A stretch of DNA of 19,227 nt from an uncultured Clostridia bacterium. GTDB lineage: Bacteria; Bacillota; Clostridia; Oscillospirales; Ruminococcaceae. The notes below the pieces were generated by a model that did not search any database, was not told the origin of the DNA, and saw only the letters and a program-made list of their open reading frames with translations. Location: NCBI GenBank assembly GCA_947427325.1, contig CANEHP010000021.1, positions 1 through 19,227 of the forward strand. Reading direction: 5' to 3'. Positions within the stretch are counted from its first letter, which is position 1, and each line of letters starts with the position of its first letter. The translations under genes and the position numbers were made by a program. Below are positions 6,821 to 13,679 of this stretch, piece by piece.

Positions 6821-8563
6821 TTAGCAACATTGCAGCTCGTACACCTCGCGGTAATAGCCCTCTCGTGCGATAAGCTCCTCGTGAGTTCCTATATCCGCTA
6901 TTGTGCCGTTTTTCAGTATAACTATTTTATCCGCCTTTTTGGTTGATGAAATTCTTTGCGCTATTATAATTTTAGTGCAGGGGAAATCAAGGGTTTCAAG
7001 GCTGTGCTGTATGTGTTTTTCGGTTTCAAGATCCACAGCCGAGGTGGTATCGTCCAAAATCAGTATGGAGGGTTTAACCGCCAAGGCTCTCGCTAAGGCA
7101 ATGCGCTGCTTTTGTCCTCCCGAAAGACCTACGCCTCTTTCACCCACTATAGTTTCATAGCCTTCGGAAAGCTTTCCGATAAAGTTATCTGCGTCTGCGC
7201 ATTCGGCGCACTTAATCACTTCCTCTTCGGGCATATCGGTATTTCCGAAAGCGATATTTCCGTCTATGGTGTCCGAATAAAGCAAAACATCCTGAGTTGC
7301 AAAGCCTATTCCGTCTCTCAGCTGCTTCAGCTTCAGCATTCTCACATCCTCGCCGTCAACAAGCACCTGTCCCTTATCCACATCGTAAATTCTCGGGATA
7401 AGCTCGGTTAAGGTGGTTTTTCCCGAACCCGTTTCGCCCATTATAGCCACAGTTTCTCCCGCCTTGATGTCAAGGTTTATATCATGGAGAATGTTGGTAT
7501 TTCCAAAATTAAAGGATACGTTTTTAAAGCTTATATCGCCCTTAATTCTGCCCTCAAGGTTCACTGCGTCCTCTCGGTCGGCAATTTTGGACTTTCCGTA
7601 ATAAATCTCGATAATTTTATTGGCAGAGGCAGTGAACCGCTGAAAATCGTTGATAATAGTGCCGATATTTCTCATAGGGTTAGCCAATGTCCAGATAAGT
7701 CCCGCAAAGGCGGTAAATTCGCCCGCCGTGATCCGTCCGTTAATGACAAAAATACCGCAGACAATAAGCTGAACCACCTGCAAAGCCTGAGCCGTGATTT
7801 CGATAATGGGGTAAAACTCAAGCCAGGTTAAAGCGGCTTTTTTATTTGCGTCTGAATAAGCCTTGCTCTTTTTATCGAACTGCTCTATTTCGTAATCCTC
7901 TCTTGCAAAGGCTTTTACCACACGGTTTCCCGATATGTTTTCCTCCGCTGCCGTGTTAAGCTCGGAAAGTCTCTCACGCAGCGCAACATAAAGGGGCTTT
8001 ACTTTTCTTTTAAAAACAAAGGTAATGCCGAAAATAACGGGGGTAAGAGCCAGCATACAAACCGCCACAAGAGGATCAAGAGAGAAAAAGTATATTACAG
8101 AAGCGGTAAACAGCACAATACTTTCCAAAACCGCCTTGATGATCCAGGAAAGGCTGTGGCGAACCCAGTCTATATCGCCGCTCATTCTTGTCATAATATC
8201 GCCGGTGCGGTAAACATTATAAAAGGAGGCGTCTTGCAGATTTATATTTTCGTAAAGTCTTTTGCGCACACGGTAGACAGTAGCCTGTGAAACGGTTTCG
8301 TACAGCATTGAAGCGCTGTACTGAACAATCGCTCTCAAAACGGTAAAGCCCACCATAGCCCCCACCATCCACAGCAAAAGCTCCGAGTGCTGTTCTACCA
8401 TTTCAAGCGCATTGTCGGCGGTTATAAAGGTATCAACAATACGCTGGCTCATCATAGGGGTAATTATGTACATTGACTGGCAGCAGACCGAAAGTATCAT
8501 TGCCAAAATATAACGCCCGGAATAACCCTTCATATTGCTCCATAGCCATCTGAACAGAAACAT
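6821..8563 (-). CDS. ABC exporter half-transporter, degenerate ATPase subunit
   Basis: A 580-residue permease-ATPase fusion, partner of the 4680-6452 product. Six hydrophobic segments lie in about 15-310. The ATPase domain has Walker A GETGSGKT (376-383), Q-loop TQD, canonical signature LSGGQ (480-484) and Walker B ILILDD, in which Asp505 replaces the catalytic Glu. The switch His is replaced by Gln536 (IIIAQRISS). The same combination is known in the BmrC/TM287-type half of heterodimeric exporters. So the site built from this Walker A/B and the partner's LSQGQ should be degenerate, and the other site canonical. The start is the ATG preceded by AAAGGAG at 6-nt spacing. The gene is read first in the operon. 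Its leader holds six 18-bp tandem repeats and an extended -10 promoter. Its stop codon is directly followed by GGAGG and an ATG opening a 5-codon frame, perhaps a relic of the original junction with the partner gene. Confidence 0.9.
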   Translation of the reverse strand: MFLFRWLWSNMKGYSGRYILAMILSVCCQSMYIITPMMSQRIVDTFITADNALEMVEQHSELLLWMVGAMVGFTVLRAIVQYSASMLYETVSQATVYRVRKRLYENINLQDASFYNVYRTGDIMTRMSGDIDWVRHSLSWIIKAVLESIVLFTASVIYFFSLDPLVAVCMLALTPVIFGITFVFKRKVKPLYVALRERLSELNTAAEENISGNRVVKAFAREDYEIEQFDKKSKAYSDANKKAALTWLEFYPIIEITAQALQVVQLIVCGIFVINGRITAGEFTAFAGLIWTLANPMRNIGTIINDFQRFTASANKIIEIYYGKSKIADREDAVNLEGRIKGDISFKNVSFNFGNTNILHDINLDIKAGETVAIMGETGSGKTTLTELIPRIYDVDKGQVLVDGEDVRMLKLKQLRDGIGFATQDVLLYSDTIDGNIAFGNTDMPEEEVIKCAECADADNFIGKLSEGYETIVGERGVGLSGGQKQRIALARALAVKPSILILDDTTSAVDLETEKHIQHSLETLDFPCTKIIIAQRISSTKKADKIVILKNGTIADIGTHEELIAREGYYREVYELQCC

Positions 8564-8580
8564 AGCAAGCTCCTTTCCAA

Positions 8581-8688
8581 TGAATACAAGCTCTGAGTTG
8601 AATGCAAGCTTTAAGTTGAATGCAAGCTCTAAGTTGAATACAAGCTCTGAGTTGAATGCAAGCTCTAAGTTGAATGCAAGCTCTAAGT
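8581..8688 (-). repeat. Six tandem 18-bp repeats in the exporter operon leader
   Basis: Units begin at 8581, 8599, 8617, 8635, 8653 and 8671 and read TGAATGCAAGCTCTAAGT with one to three changes (TGAATACAAGCTCTGAGT twice, one CTTTAAGT). On the minus strand each reads ACTTAGAGCTTGCATTCA, and the gene's own ribosome-binding region (AAAGGAGCTTGCT before ATG) resembles it. The repeat is open in the frame of the exporter gene (Phe-Asn-Leu-Glu-Leu-Ala per unit), but no ATG, GTG or TTG in that frame could start translation upstream. The array ends about 18 bp before the start codon. Confidence 0.9.
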
Positions 8689-8724
8689 CAAAAATCCGCT
8701 TTAAAACAAGTTCTTAGTTCCTCT

Positions 8725-8733
8725 ATTATAACA
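8725..8733 (-). promoter_or_regulatory. Extended -10 promoter of the ABC exporter operon
   Basis: The minus strand reads TGTTATAAT, a full extended -10 (TGnTATAAT), with no good -35 at the usual distance. It gives a leader of about 155 nt that includes the whole 18-bp repeat array. The rest of the 322-bp gap 8564-8885 holds the divergent promoter of the MFS gene. Confidence 0.6.
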
Positions 8734-8820
8734 GATTTATTTTAAAGAGGAAGTGTTAATTTGCAACAATTTTCAAAAAATAATTACAGTTTTTTGTGCA
8801 TCTTTATATGTTCCATTTAA

Positions 8821-8849
8821 TTGACTATGTTTTAAGTATGTGTTAATAT
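8821..8849 (+). promoter_or_regulatory. Sigma-A promoter of the MFS transporter gene
   Basis: TTGACT (8821-8826), exactly 17 bp, then TAATAT (8844-8849), 36 bp before the ATG at 8886. It is divergent from the exporter promoter, with about 90 bp between the two. Confidence 0.65.
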
Positions 8850-8885
8850 TTAAGGACTGAAAATCCAACAATAAGGAAGCTCTTT

Positions 8886-10070
8886 ATGGATAAAAATATA
8901 AAGAAGATCTTTGCGGCAAGCTATATCGGATATATTGTTCAGGCTGTTGTGAACAATCTTGCCCCCTTGCTGTTTTTGATATTTGCAAAGGAATTTGACG
9001 TAGGTCCGGAAAAAATAACCCTGCTGATTACGGTAAATTTCGGAGTCCAGCTTACGGTGGATTTTGCCGCTTCAAAGCTGGTAAATAAAATCGGATATAA
9101 GCAGATGACCGTTGCCGCTCATATTTTTGCGGCGGCGGGTCTTGCGGGTATGGGGCTGCTGACCTTACTGCCTATGCCTTATTTATGGCTTTTGATTTCA
9201 TCGGTAACCTATGCGGTAGGCGGCGGCTTAATTGAAGTTATGATAAGCCCTATCGTGGAGGCCTGCCCCACCGACAGCAAATCGGGAGCTATGAGCCTGC
9301 TGCACTCCTTTTACTGTTGGGGACAGGTGTTCACCGTGGTTATGTCCACTGTCTTTCTTTCGTTTTTCGGCGAGGATAATTGGAGAATTTTGGCTTTGAT
9401 GTGGGCGGCAATACCTCTTGCAAACGCTGTATTTTTCAGCAGATTAAAGCTGTATCAGCTACAGCCTACGGGAAGTGAAACAGGACTGCGCAGTCTTTTC
9501 AGGATAAAGATATTTTGGCTTTTTGCCCTAATGATGGTCTGTGCCGGGGCAGCGGAGCTTGCTATGAGCCAATGGGCGTCTTCCTATGCCCAAAAGGCGT
9601 TGGGTATGAGCCTTGAAGTGGGCAACCTTGCAGGGCCTTGTCTTTTCGCTCTTTTTATGGGCGCTTCAAGAGCTGTTTACGCCAAATTCAGTGATAAAAT
9701 AAATTTGCTTTCGGCGATAACGGTATGCTGCATATTGTGCATTATCGGCTACCTGCTGGCGAGCCTTTCCCCCGCAGCGGTCTTGGGCTTTGCGGGCTGC
9801 GGCCTGGCAGGCTTTTCCGTGGGGATAATGTGGCCCGGGATATTCAGTCTCGCAGGTGCAAAATGCAGGGAGGGCGGAACCGCAATGTTTGCCATGCTGG
9901 CTCTTGCAGGAGATTTGGGCTGTATGGGCGGACCTACCGTAACAGGCTTTGTTTCGGGAGCAAATGGCGGAGATTTAAAGCTCGGACTGCTTTTTGCGGT
10001 TATTTTTCCTTTGGTACTGGGAATTAGCGCCGCCGCCTTCAAAGGAAGGGAGAAAATAAAGAAAAGGTAA
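8886..10070 (+). CDS. Major facilitator superfamily transporter
   Basis: A 394-residue integral membrane protein with about twelve hydrophobic segments in two blocks (residues 1-195 and 205-390), the usual MFS length. The Gly- and Ala-rich helices, the short basic loop after helix 2-3 (VNKIGYK) and the SLLHSFYCWGQ motif in helix 5 recall the FucP/sugar-transporter side of the family, as does EVMISPIVEA in helix 4. The substrate cannot be told. It should act at the cytoplasmic membrane as a proton- or ion-coupled carrier. The ATG is preceded by AAGGAAG at 6-nt spacing. It is transcribed alone from the promoter at 8821-8849, divergently from the ABC exporter operon. Shared regulation with the exporter is possible but unsupported; no regulator gene lies nearby. 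An imperfect hairpin just past the stop (10069-10115) overlaps the next promoter. Confidence 0.85.
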   Translation: MDKNIKKIFAASYIGYIVQAVVNNLAPLLFLIFAKEFDVGPEKITLLITVNFGVQLTVDFAASKLVNKIGYKQMTVAAHIFAAAGLAGMGLLTLLPMPYLWLLISSVTYAVGGGLIEVMISPIVEACPTDSKSGAMSLLHSFYCWGQVFTVVMSTVFLSFFGEDNWRILALMWAAIPLANAVFFSRLKLYQLQPTGSETGLRSLFRIKIFWLFALMMVCAGAAELAMSQWASSYAQKALGMSLEVGNLAGPCLFALFMGASRAVYAKFSDKINLLSAITVCCILCIIGYLLASLSPAAVLGFAGCGLAGFSVGIMWPGIFSLAGAKCREGGTAMFAMLALAGDLGCMGGPTVTGFVSGANGGDLKLGLLFAVIFPLVLGISAAAFKGREKIKKR

Positions 10071-10094
10071 CGGCAAGCTTCGTTTTACAAACAG

Positions 10095-10123
10095 TTGACA
10101 AAGCTTTTCGCCGTTGCTATAAT
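10095..10123 (+). promoter_or_regulatory. Consensus sigma-A promoter upstream of the dCMP deaminase gene
   Basis: TTGACA (10095-10100), exactly 17 bp, then TATAAT (10118-10123): a full consensus match. The next gene begins 200 bp downstream, so its transcript would carry a long leader holding the palindromic repeats at 10160-10247. Confidence 0.75.
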
Positions 10124-10159
10124 ATTTATAAGGCAGAAAGACCACGTTCCAATACTAAT

Positions 10160-10247
10160 ACTAATCCCTTTTAAAACTGTCGGATTAGTGTTTTGGGTGC
10201 AATCCCTTTTTAAACTGTGGGTATTACGTCAGTTTAAAAAGGGATTG
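10160..10247. repeat. Palindromic repeat family 2, copy 2, with a partial copy beside it
   Basis: CAATCCCTTTTTAAACTG (10200-10217) and CAGTTTAAAAAGGGATTG (10230-10247) are perfect 18-bp arms around a 12-nt loop. Just upstream, ACTAATCC and GGATTAGT (about 10160-10189) form a second hairpin whose left side repeats AATCCCTTTTAAAACTGT, apparently a decayed or half copy. The main palindrome is homologous to 4626-4662 in opposite orientation. Confidence 0.75.
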
Positions 10248-10270
10248 GCATAAGTTCAAAAACCAACTCA

Positions 10271-10304
10271 TTATAACTGTCGGAAAATTATAACTGTCGA
10301 AAAA
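10271..10304 (+). repeat. Two direct repeats before the dCMP deaminase gene
   Basis: TTATAACTGTCGGAAAA (10271-10287) is followed at once by TTATAACTGTCGAAAAA (10288-10304). ACTGTCGGA also occurs at about 10177. They end just before the ribosome binding site and could be operator-like or slippage products. Confidence 0.55.
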
Positions 10305-10323
10305 CAAAAAATCGGAGGGGCTT

Positions 10324-10803
10324 ATGAAAAGAAAGGACTACATATCTTGGGAAGCATATTTTATGGGAGTCGCTCTGCTGTCCGCTCAGCGTAGCAAGGA
10401 TAATTCCACGCAGGTAGGCGCTTGTATAGTCAACCGTGACAGAAAAATCCTTTCCGTAGGCTATAACGGTATGCCCATAGGCTGCTGCGACGATGATATG
10501 CCTTGGGGCAGAGAGGGAGAAATGCTTGAAACAAAATACGCTTACGTCTGCCATGCGGAGCTTAACGCAATTTTAAACAACGACGGCGGTTCTCTTAAGG
10601 GCACTACCGTTTACACCACCCTTTTCCCCTGCAACGAATGCGCAAAGGCAATTATTCAAAGCGGAATTAAGGAAGTCGTTTATTTGGAGGATAAGTATAA
10701 GGAGCAAGGCTCTACCATTGCCGCAAAAAAGATGTTCGATATGGCGGGAGTTAAGTATAGGCAGTATGAGCCTGTCGGAAGTGAGATTTTGCTTAGCTTG
10801 TAA
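10324..10803 (+). CDS. dCMP (deoxycytidylate) deaminase, eukaryote-like type
   Basis: A 159-residue zinc deaminase that should convert dCMP to dUMP, feeding thymidylate synthase in the cytoplasm. The zinc site is His77-Ala-Glu79 and Cys103-x-x-Cys106, with Glu79 as proton shuttle. The N-terminal segment YISWEAYFMGVALLSAQRSK, then QVGACIVN, GYNGMPIGC and PW before the HAE motif, resemble human DCTD and phage T4 deaminase more than Bacillus ComEB, as I recall those sequences. That type forms hexamers controlled by dCTP (activating) and dTTP (inhibiting); allostery here is inference. The ATG is preceded by GGAGGGG at short spacing. A consensus promoter lies 200 bp upstream, with repeats in the leader. 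A clean terminator (10824-10865) ends the unit, so the gene is transcribed alone. Confidence 0.92.
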   Translation: MKRKDYISWEAYFMGVALLSAQRSKDNSTQVGACIVNRDRKILSVGYNGMPIGCCDDDMPWGREGEMLETKYAYVCHAELNAILNNDGGSLKGTTVYTTLFPCNECAKAIIQSGIKEVVYLEDKYKEQGSTIAAKKMFDMAGVKYRQYEPVGSEILLSL

Positions 10804-10823
10804 TTTTTTTAAACTCACACTTT

Positions 10824-10865
10824 ATCGGGAAATTTCTTTGAATTTTCCCGATTTTTATTTTTTTC
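10824..10865 (+). terminator. Intrinsic terminator of the dCMP deaminase gene
   Basis: ATCGGGAAA (10824-10832) pairs with TTTCCCGAT (10844-10852), followed by a T-rich run to about 10863. Confidence 0.88.
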
Positions 10866-10925
10866 GCCAAACCTTACCGATTTTTCTGCGACTGATAACC
10901 GAAAGCTTTCAATCGAGGTGTTCAT

Positions 10926-12593
10926 ATGAACGGATTAACAAAAGAGAATTTAACGGAATATGCCGATTACCTGTTAAAAACAGCCTTATACAAAGCGGGA
11001 AATATACACGACGCCGAGGATTTGGTGCAGGATACCCTTTTGGCGGCGTTGGTTTATTTAGACAGCGGAAAAACCGTGGAACATCCCAAGGGCTGGCTTT
11101 CCTCGATTCTCGACCGCAGGTTTTACGACAGCATACGCAGAAAATACCGCAAGCCGACGGTATCAATGGACGTAATCGCCGAGCTTGCGGAGGAAATGCG
11201 GCTGTATGAAAATACGGAGAAATCCGAGGAAGCCGAAAATATACGCCGCTGTATTGCTATGTTAGGCAAAAACTACCGTGAAGTCATTGTAAGACACTAT
11301 ATGCGGGGCGAAAGCGTGAAGGATATCGCAAAAACGCTGGGCATTCCCGAAAATACGGTAAAATCAAGGCTTTACACAGGGAGAGCGCATATCAGAAAGG
11401 AATTGGAAATGGAAAATTACGCAAAGCAGAGCTATCAGCCCGAAACCTTATGGATAGGCTGCACCGGGCAGACCGGAATAAACGATGAACCTTATTCCCT
11501 TGTGAAGAATGACAAAATAAAAATGAATCTGCTTATTTTAGCTTACGAAAAACCTCTTACCGTAACCGAGCTGGCAGGAGCTATCGGCATTCCCGCCGCC
11601 TATGTTGAGCCTATTGTTGACGAATTGGTAAAGGGTGAGCTTATGGTACGTAAGGGCGATAAGGTTTATACCGATTTTATCATCTATACCGAAAAGGACA
11701 GGCTTGAATATTTAGACAGGCAGCTTAAAATCGCCAAAGATAATTACAGAGAGATATGGGAGATTGTGGAAAACGGCTTAGAGGAGCTGAGACGGCAGGA
11801 TTTCTATAATGCGCAAAGACCTTCGGCAAGGCTTAAATTGGAGAGTCATTTTGTGATAAGAACGGTTCAGATGTCAGTGCATAATGTAAGAAGCGAAGCT
11901 TACGGCGGCGACGAACCGTTTTCCGAATACCGTCAGCGTCCAAACGGCGGAAAATGGTACGCTATCGGCAACCTTTATTCCGACAGCTACGAAAATGCAA
12001 AATCACGCTGTTTACCTTATGGAATAAACGGAGAATGGGGCAGCGGTATTGAAGATTTTCTTGACACAAGATATCTTTCGCTTACAGAATACGATACCGT
12101 ACTGTGCCATGCCCACGACCTTTATAACATCAAGGGCGGCAAGGAAAGCGCAATTAAAATGCTTTATTCACTCTATTGCGGCAATGAGGACGCATTTTCC
12201 GCCACCGATAAAGCCTGTATTGACAATATCGGCAAATTTATTGAAGCAGGCTTTTTGTCAAAGGATTCAGGCGGAAGGCTGATTTGCGAGGTGCCTGTTA
12301 TTTCGGCTGAGGAAAGGGAAATACACTACGGATTAACAAAAAAGTATTCCTCAAAAATATCCGAAAAGTTCCATGACGCCTTTATTAGCCTTATGGATAA
12401 GCCCTTGACAATACCCAACCATGTTAAATCTTATCTTAAATGGCAGAGATATACGCTGTGCTGCGAGTATCTGCAATGGCAGAGATATACGCTGTGCTGC
12501 GAGTATCTGCCTATGGCTGTTGTGCTGGCGGCTAAGGAAGAGGGAGTTTACGGCAATACCGAAGCTGCGGTTTATATGAGTTATGAAAAGTGA
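10926..12593 (+). CDS. ECF-like sigma factor with long C-terminal extension
   Basis: A 555-residue protein whose N-terminal third is an extracytoplasmic-function sigma factor. Sigma region 2 (about 8-75) has the DAEDLVQDTLLAA helix (29-41), and region 4 (about 100-160) has the helix-turn-helix of VKDIAKTLGIPENTVKSRLY (131-150). Such factors direct RNA polymerase to -35/-10 sites. Normal ECF factors end near residue 170-190. Here about 390 more residues follow, starting with a probable winged-helix module (about 200-255: VTELAGAIGIPAAYVEPIVDEL), a charged helical stretch (255-310) and an unassigned region rich in Trp and Tyr. Such extensions may replace an anti-sigma partner; none is encoded nearby. 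Residues about 505-528 hold an exact 12-residue tandem duplication containing WQRYTLCCEY. The start ATG has GAGGTG upstream. No clear promoter was seen in the 60 bp after the previous terminator. Confidence 0.82.
   Translation: MNGLTKENLTEYADYLLKTALYKAGNIHDAEDLVQDTLLAALVYLDSGKTVEHPKGWLSSILDRRFYDSIRRKYRKPTVSMDVIAELAEEMRLYENTEKSEEAENIRRCIAMLGKNYREVIVRHYMRGESVKDIAKTLGIPENTVKSRLYTGRAHIRKELEMENYAKQSYQPETLWIGCTGQTGINDEPYSLVKNDKIKMNLLILAYEKPLTVTELAGAIGIPAAYVEPIVDELVKGELMVRKGDKVYTDFIIYTEKDRLEYLDRQLKIAKDNYREIWEIVENGLEELRRQDFYNAQRPSARLKLESHFVIRTVQMSVHNVRSEAYGGDEPFSEYRQRPNGGKWYAIGNLYSDSYENAKSRCLPYGINGEWGSGIEDFLDTRYLSLTEYDTVLCHAHDLYNIKGGKESAIKMLYSLYCGNEDAFSATDKACIDNIGKFIEAGFLSKDSGGRLICEVPVISAEEREIHYGLTKKYSSKISEKFHDAFISLMDKPLTIPNHVKSYLKWQRYTLCCEYLQWQRYTLCCEYLPMAVVLAAKEEGVYGNTEAAVYMSYEK
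12439..12510 (+). repeat. Exact 36-bp tandem duplication in the sigma factor gene
   Basis: 12439-12474 and 12475-12510 are identical, base for base, and in frame. They double the 12-residue unit that contains WQRYTLCCEY. The lack of any difference means a recent event. Confidence 0.97.
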
Positions 12594-12609
12594 AAATTTG
12601 TTTTAGGTA

Positions 12610-12645
12610 AATAATGAGGGCGGCATTTTGCCGCCCCTTCATTTA
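12610..12645. terminator. Hairpin between the sigma factor and Hsp33 genes
   Basis: GGGCGGCA (12618-12625) and TGCCGCCC (12629-12636) form a GC-rich stem with a 3-nt loop, flanked by AAT/ATT-rich sequence that extends the pairing. It lies between convergent genes and probably stops both, although T-runs are short. Confidence 0.65.
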
Positions 12646-12663
12646 TAAATCAAACAAAATTCC

Positions 12664-13542
12664 TCAGCAGTTTTCCGCCAAAGTCTTAAGCTCCTTATCG
12701 CTGAAATAATACTTTTTGCCGCAGAACTGACAGCATATCTCGGTTTTTTCCTCCGACTCCTCAGCTAACCGAACAAGCTCCTTTTTACCCAGGCTGATTA
12801 ACATTCTTTCGGTGCGCTCACGGCTGCACCTGCACTTATATCCGCATTCCCAGCTGTCCAATATTTCGCCCTGCAAGCCCTCCAATCCCATCAAGGCAAT
12901 TTCCTCGGCGGTTTTTCCTTCGGAAAGAAGAGCGGTTACGCTTTGCATATTCTTAATGTTCTTCTCAATAAAATCAATAGCCGCCTCGTTTACGGGAGGA
13001 ACAAGCTGAATTATATACCCTCCCGCCGCCTTAACCGAGTGATCACGGTCAACCAGCACTCCCAAAGCGCAAACGGTTGGTATCTGTTCGCTTACTGCAT
13101 AATATGCGGTTATATCCTCGGCAATTTCTCCGCTGACAATGGGAGATTGGGTAGCATAAGGCTCTTTCAGCCCCAAATCTCTTATAACCGCCAAAAAACC
13201 GTCATTGCCCACAAATCCGCTTACGTCAAGCTTGCCGTTTTCCTTTAAAGGCAGATCCGCCTGCGGATTATCGCAGCAGCAGCGCACATTTCCCATATAG
13301 TCGGAAACGCAAAGCACCGTACCGCCGACTCCGCCGCCGTTTATCCTTAGAGTCAGGGCGTCGTCCTCGCCCTTCATCAACGCTCCCATAAGCGCTCCCG
13401 CCGCCGCCAGTCTTCCCATAGCCGCCGTTGCTACAGGTGAAGGTCGATGTATTCTTACTATTTCATTGCAAATATCCTTTGCGTCCACCGAGCTGCACAA
13501 AACGCTTCCGTCGGCGGATAAAGCTCTTACCAGTTTACCCAT
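12664..13542 (-). CDS. hslO: Hsp33, redox-regulated holdase chaperone
   Basis: A 292-residue Hsp33. This cytoplasmic chaperone is inactive when its four cysteines hold zinc, and becomes an ATP-independent holdase after oxidation. All four redox cysteines are present at the C-terminus: Cys237-x-Cys239 (YKCRCSRE) and Cys271-x-x-Cys274 (CQFCGKKY), with spacing as in the Escherichia coli protein. An extra Cys270 directly precedes the CxxC motif, and the protein ends in Cys. The N-terminal core has the family pattern RALSADGSV, HRPSPVATAAMGRL and the Gly-rich INGGGVGG near 68-75. The start is supported by AAAAGGAG at 5-nt spacing. The gene is monocistronic as far as visible, with a GC-rich hairpin past the stop. 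Confidence 0.96.
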   Translation of the reverse strand: MGKLVRALSADGSVLCSSVDAKDICNEIVRIHRPSPVATAAMGRLAAAGALMGALMKGEDDALTLRINGGGVGGTVLCVSDYMGNVRCCCDNPQADLPLKENGKLDVSGFVGNDGFLAVIRDLGLKEPYATQSPIVSGEIAEDITAYYAVSEQIPTVCALGVLVDRDHSVKAAGGYIIQLVPPVNEAAIDFIEKNIKNMQSVTALLSEGKTAEEIALMGLEGLQGEILDSWECGYKCRCSRERTERMLISLGKKELVRLAEESEEKTEICCQFCGKKYYFSDKELKTLAENC

Positions 13543-13651
13543 CTTTTCTCCTTTTAAGGCGTATTAAGGTGTAAGTTCCCTTTGCCTTGCCGTCCTTATC
13601 CCTTTTTAATTACCGTTCACGCAATAAACGGAAATCTGCGCACCATTCCTA

Positions 13652-13667
13652 TAAGAACAAGTTCTTA
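13652..13667. repeat. 16-bp palindrome TAAGAAC-AA-GTTCTTA
   Basis: TAAGAAC (13652-13658) and GTTCTTA (13661-13667) are perfect arms, 12 bp past the stop codon of the GNAT gene. Nearly the same palindrome overlaps the stop codon of the CotH gene (1946-1961, TT centre), and an imperfect version occurs at about 8702-8716 in the exporter leader. No T-run follows. Confidence 0.5.
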
Positions 13668-13679
13668 TTTGAACACGCT

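Noticed and set aside
8581..8688. CRISPR-like array
   Set aside because: The units are contiguous with no spacers and are too short for CRISPR repeats.
8535..8717. Plus-strand frame of 60 residues across the 18-bp repeats (Ser-Ser-Glu-Leu-Asn-Ala units)
   Set aside because: It starts at a TTG without RBS inside the opposite gene. Its repeat peptide is a by-product of the 18-bp DNA repeat.
10124..10323. Riboswitch in the leader of the dCMP deaminase gene
   Set aside because: The structure seen consists of repeat-family palindromes also present elsewhere. No known riboswitch core was recognised.
10718..11209. 163-residue plus-strand frame over the end of the deaminase gene and start of the sigma gene
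   Set aside because: It crosses a clear terminator and overlaps two well-supported genes in another frame.
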